Shown here: positions 4,691 through 7,152 of the stretch, one piece after another
Numbering within the stretch: the first letter of the stretch is position 1
How the letters are laid out: each line of letters begins with the position of its first letter
Assembly: GCA_027458945.1 (NCBI GenBank)
Contig: DAIDOU010000188.1
Coordinates: 1-7,152, forward strand
Direction of reading: 5' to 3'
Source: Acidobacteriota bacterium
Lineage (GTDB): Bacteria; Acidobacteriota; Thermoanaerobaculia; Thermoanaerobaculales; Thermoanaerobaculaceae
Length of the DNA: 7,152 nt
Notes under the pieces: model-generated
What the model saw: only the letters and a program-made list of their open reading frames with translations
Told to the model about the DNA's origin: nothing
Database searches by the model: none
Program-made: the position numbers and the translations under genes

Positions 4691-5923
4691 TTAGCTGAAG
4701 CGGACGCGGGCGAAGCGGCGCTTGCCGACCTGCACGAGGTGGACGCTGCCGGCGGCGGCGGCGAGCGTCGTGAACGGGTCGCGCACCGTCTCCCCCTCCA
4801 CCTTGACGCCGCCCTGCTGCAGCAGCCGCCGCGCCTCGGCGTGGCTCGGGGCGAGCTGCGCCGCCACCAGCAGCTTGCCGATCGGGAGCGGCTCGGCCGC
4901 GGCGGGCAGCGCGATCTCGGCGACCTCGTCGGGGACCTCGCGCTTCTGGTGCACGGTGCGGAAGTGCGCCTCCGCGGCCGCCGCGGCGCCGGCGCCGTGG
5001 AAGTCGGCGGTGACCGTGCGGGCGAGGTCGAACTTCACGTCCATCGGGTGGCGCGCGCCGCTCGCGGCGGCCTTCTTGAGCGCCTCGATCTCGGCCGGGG
5101 TGCGGTCGGTGCACAGCGTCCAGTAGCGCCACATCAAGGCGTCGGAGATCGACATCAGCTTGCCGAACATCTCCTCCGGCGGGTCCTCGACCGCGACGTA
5201 GTTGCCGAGCGACTTGGACATCTTCTCGACGCCGTCGAGCCCCTCGAGGAGCGGCAGCGTCATCACGATCTGCGGCGGCAGGCCGAGCTTCCCCATCAGG
5301 TCGCGGCCGACGAGCAGGTTGAAGAGCTGGTCGGTGCCGCCGAGCTCGACGTCGGCCTTGAGCGCCACCGAGTCGTACGCCTGCGCCACCGGGTAGAGCA
5401 GCTCGTGCAGCGAGATCGCCTCCCCGGCCGCCAGCCGCTTGGCGAAGTCGTCGCGCTCGAGCATCTGCGCCAGCGTCACGCGCGCGGTCAGGCGGATCCA
5501 CTCCTCGCTCGAGAGGGCGCCGAGCCAGCGCGCGTTGAAGTCGATCACCGTCGCGTCCGGGTCGAGGAGCTTGAAGATCTGCCGCTTGTACGTCTCGGCG
5601 TTGGCCGCCACCTGGTCGCGGGTGAGCTGCGGCCGCGTCGCCTTCTTGCCGGTGGGGTCGCCGATCATGCCGGTGAAGTCCCCGATGAGGAAGACGACGC
5701 GGTGGCCGAGCTGCTGGAAGTGCCGCATCTTGCGGATCACGACCGCGTGGCCGAGGTGGAGGTCGGGGGCGGACGGGTCGAACCCGACCTTGACCGTGAG
5801 CGGCCGCTTCTCGCGCGCGGCGGCTACCAGGCGGGCCTCGAGGTCCTCGGGGCGCACGACGTCCACGCACCCCTTGAGCAGGAGGTCCATCTGCTCCTTG
5901 ATCGCCGGCGTTCCCTCACCCAT
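4691..5923 (-). CDS. tyrS: Tyrosyl-tRNA synthetase (TyrZ-like type)
   Basis: Class I aminoacyl-tRNA synthetase that activates tyrosine with ATP and charges tRNA-Tyr in the cytosol. From the ATG at 5923 it has 410 residues, a normal length. The HIGH-type motif is HLGH at residues 56-59 (FDPSAPDLHLGHA), followed by FLIGDFTGMIGDPTGKKATRPQLT. The tyrosine pocket region contains AYDSVALKADVELGGTDQLFN. The ATP loop KMSKS is at 234-238. A C-terminal S4 RNA-binding domain covers about 346-405 (PIGKLLVAAQLAPSHAEARRLL). HLGH plus KMSKS places it with the TyrZ-like branch rather than the branch typified by E. coli TyrS. The start is set by GGAGG four bases upstream and by the family's usual N-terminus. 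The frame continues open upstream into another protein without a stop (see that entry). It converges on the fur-family gene. Confidence 0.96.
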   Translation of the reverse strand: MGEGTPAIKEQMDLLLKGCVDVVRPEDLEARLVAAAREKRPLTVKVGFDPSAPDLHLGHAVVIRKMRHFQQLGHRVVFLIGDFTGMIGDPTGKKATRPQLTRDQVAANAETYKRQIFKLLDPDATVIDFNARWLGALSSEEWIRLTARVTLAQMLERDDFAKRLAAGEAISLHELLYPVAQAYDSVALKADVELGGTDQLFNLLVGRDLMGKLGLPPQIVMTLPLLEGLDGVEKMSKSLGNYVAVEDPPEEMFGKLMSISDALMWRYWTLCTDRTPAEIEALKKAAASGARHPMDVKFDLARTVTADFHGAGAAAAAEAHFRTVHQKREVPDEVAEIALPAAAEPLPIGKLLVAAQLAPSHAEARRLLQQGGVKVEGETVRDPFTTLAAAAGSVHLVQVGKRRFARVRFS

Positions 5924-7152
5924 GCCGCCTCCCCCGGCCCGCGGAGCGCTCAACCCCGGGGCGGGCGGGATTTTCGCACAACCGGCTTGACCGGCTTCTC
6001 CGGCGGCGCGGTGCCGCGCGTAGCGGGTCAGGGCGTCCCACGCCGGGAGCGCGGCGAGGACCTTCCCGATCTCGGGCGGGCCGGCGGAGAGCAGCTCCGG
6101 CTCGGTCGGCACCACCGGGAGGAAGACGGCGGCCGCTCGCCGCGCTGCCGCCTCGGCGGGGTCGCCGTAGAACACCGCCAGCAGCTCGCGCGCGGCGGTC
6201 GCCACCTCGCCGGCCGATGCGGGGCGGCGTACGCCGCGCCAGGCGCCGCCCAGGCTGGCGTCGAGCGCCGGCACGTGCGCGCCGCCGCTGCCGCCGACGG
6301 TGAGCACGAGCCGCCCCGGGGGCGCGAGCAGCGCGGAGACGATCGCGGGCTGCTGCGCGAGCCGGTCGCGCAGCACCTGCCCGGCGACGAGGCCGTCGAC
6401 CGTCGGGGGCAGATCGACGACGGCGGCCAGCTGCGGGGCCTCGCCGGTCACGGTCCAGTTGAGGCCCGGCTGGCCGCCGGCGACGCCGGTGGTCACGCCG
6501 GCCGACGGGATGCTGCCGAAGAACTTGCCGACGGCCTCGCTGCCGAGTTCGACGTCGGCCGGCAGCGCCAGCGCGATCGAGAACGCTTCCGCCGCCGGCG
6601 CGTCGGTCAAGCCGAGGCCGCGCATCACCGCCGCCTCGAGGTCGTCGTGCGCGGCCGGCCGCACCGCGGTCGCAGCCTCGCTCATGCGTTCGAGGACGTC
6701 GGTGATCACCGCCGTCGGCGCCGCGACCGCCACGCCCGTGACCCCGGCGAAGTCGTACTCGGTCGCGGCCCAGCCGCGCCGCTCGGCGGCGGCGGCCGTG
6801 GCCGCCGCGACCTCGCGGCCGGCGCGCGGCGCGATGTTGCCGAGAGCGAGCGCCACGACGCCGACCTCGCCCGGGACCCAGCGCACCTGGACGACGGCGC
6901 CGTTGCCGAGCGTCTGCCGGGCCTCGTCGCGCGGCCGCTGCTCCCGCTCCCACACGGTGGCGAACCCCGCCCGCCCGCCGAGGATCTCGCGGGCGAGCTC
7001 GCCGAGCGTGGCGCCGTCGATGGCGGGCACGGCGAGCATGCCGGCGACCTCGCCGCCGAGGGCGAGCCGCTCGGCGAGGTCGCGCGCCACCGGCGCGCCG
7101 CGCACGGCCGCGGCGACGGCCTGTGCCTGACACGCGGCGAGCGCGCGCGCGA
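5924..7152 (-). CDS. Uncharacterised protein, possible degenerate M16 peptidase-like domain (5' end missing, 3' end unclear)
   Basis: This frame is open from the right edge of the window, so the start lies outside; the GTG at 7105 is probably internal. I do not recognise the protein with confidence. Two stretches recall M16 (insulinase-type) peptidases: QTLGNGAVVQVRWVPG, like the opening strand of an M16 domain, and SEAVGKFFGSIPSAG, like the 'aekyFGslP' region. No HxxEH zinc motif is visible, so this would be an inactive or C-terminal half of a two-repeat M16 protein. It is rich in Ala and Gly, and I see no membrane segment. No stop codon occurs before tyrS, so the frame joins it. Codons between 6001 and 5972 (GGA, GAA, GGT, CAA, TGT, AAA) are unlike the GC-ending codons before them, which suggests that the true gene ends earlier, near the out-of-frame TGA at 6028-6030. 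The listed 3' boundary is therefore only an outer limit. Confidence 0.5.
5928..5932 (-). promoter_or_regulatory. Ribosome binding site for tyrS
   Basis: On the minus strand GGAGG, within a longer G-rich run, stands four bases before the ATG at 5923. It supports independent initiation of tyrS even though the reading frame is open upstream. Confidence 0.65.

Noticed and set aside
5916..7133. Minus-strand 405-codon frame beside the M16-like frame
   Set aside because: Extremely Arg-rich product typical of a shifted GC-rich frame. The neighbouring frame has balanced composition and continues into tyrS.

Overview
This is a very GC-rich bacterial chromosomal window. It carries a conserved housekeeping locus of the kind normally found close to the replication origin, and I see no sign of a plasmid, phage or insertion sequence. 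YidC has a large periplasmic domain behind an Ala/Gly/Pro linker, which points to a Gram-negative (diderm) organism. A bactofilin in the parAB operon and the extreme GC content suggest Acidobacteriota or Myxococcota/Desulfobacterota-like lineages. That assignment is an inference; no rRNA gene is present to fix it.

Left block, + strand, bases 2-4037: yidC (membrane insertase, 5' end cut by the window edge), rsmG (16S rRNA G527 methyltransferase, divergent), parA, parB and a bactofilin. The genes are packed as one operon, with a 4-base yidC/rsmG overlap, a 23-base parA/parB overlap and a 4-base parB/bactofilin overlap. A perfect 16-bp parS centromere site lies across the rsmG stop codon just before parA, so the ParABS segregation system is complete in one place: ATPase, CTP-dependent clamp and centromere. 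The bactofilin is a plausible scaffold or positioning partner. The genes jag, mnmE and mnmG, often found between yidC and rsmG in this conserved cluster, are absent.

Middle, bases 4034-4690: a Fur-family metal-responsive repressor (+) with its own likely promoter, whose -35 element overlaps the bactofilin stop codon. It is followed by a 150-base spacer between convergent genes. The spacer holds four copies of a 7-bp TAGAAGG-type repeat inside a purine/pyrimidine inverted repeat, which may act as a two-way terminator or be a dispersed repeat.

Right block, - strand, bases 4691-7152: tyrS (tyrosyl-tRNA synthetase of the HLGH/KMSKS, TyrZ-like type). Upstream of it is the C-terminal part of a protein that weakly resembles a degenerate M16 peptidase-like domain and runs off the window edge. 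There is no in-frame stop between the two. The upstream gene must therefore be fused to tyrS, be frameshifted near its end, or be mis-assembled. Codon use suggests that the last 80 or so bases before tyrS are really a spacer.

I found no new defence, mobile or biosynthetic system. The points most worth checking are the exact parS inside the rsmG end, the divergent RsmG, the bactofilin-ParABS linkage, the missing stop before tyrS and the spacer repeat.
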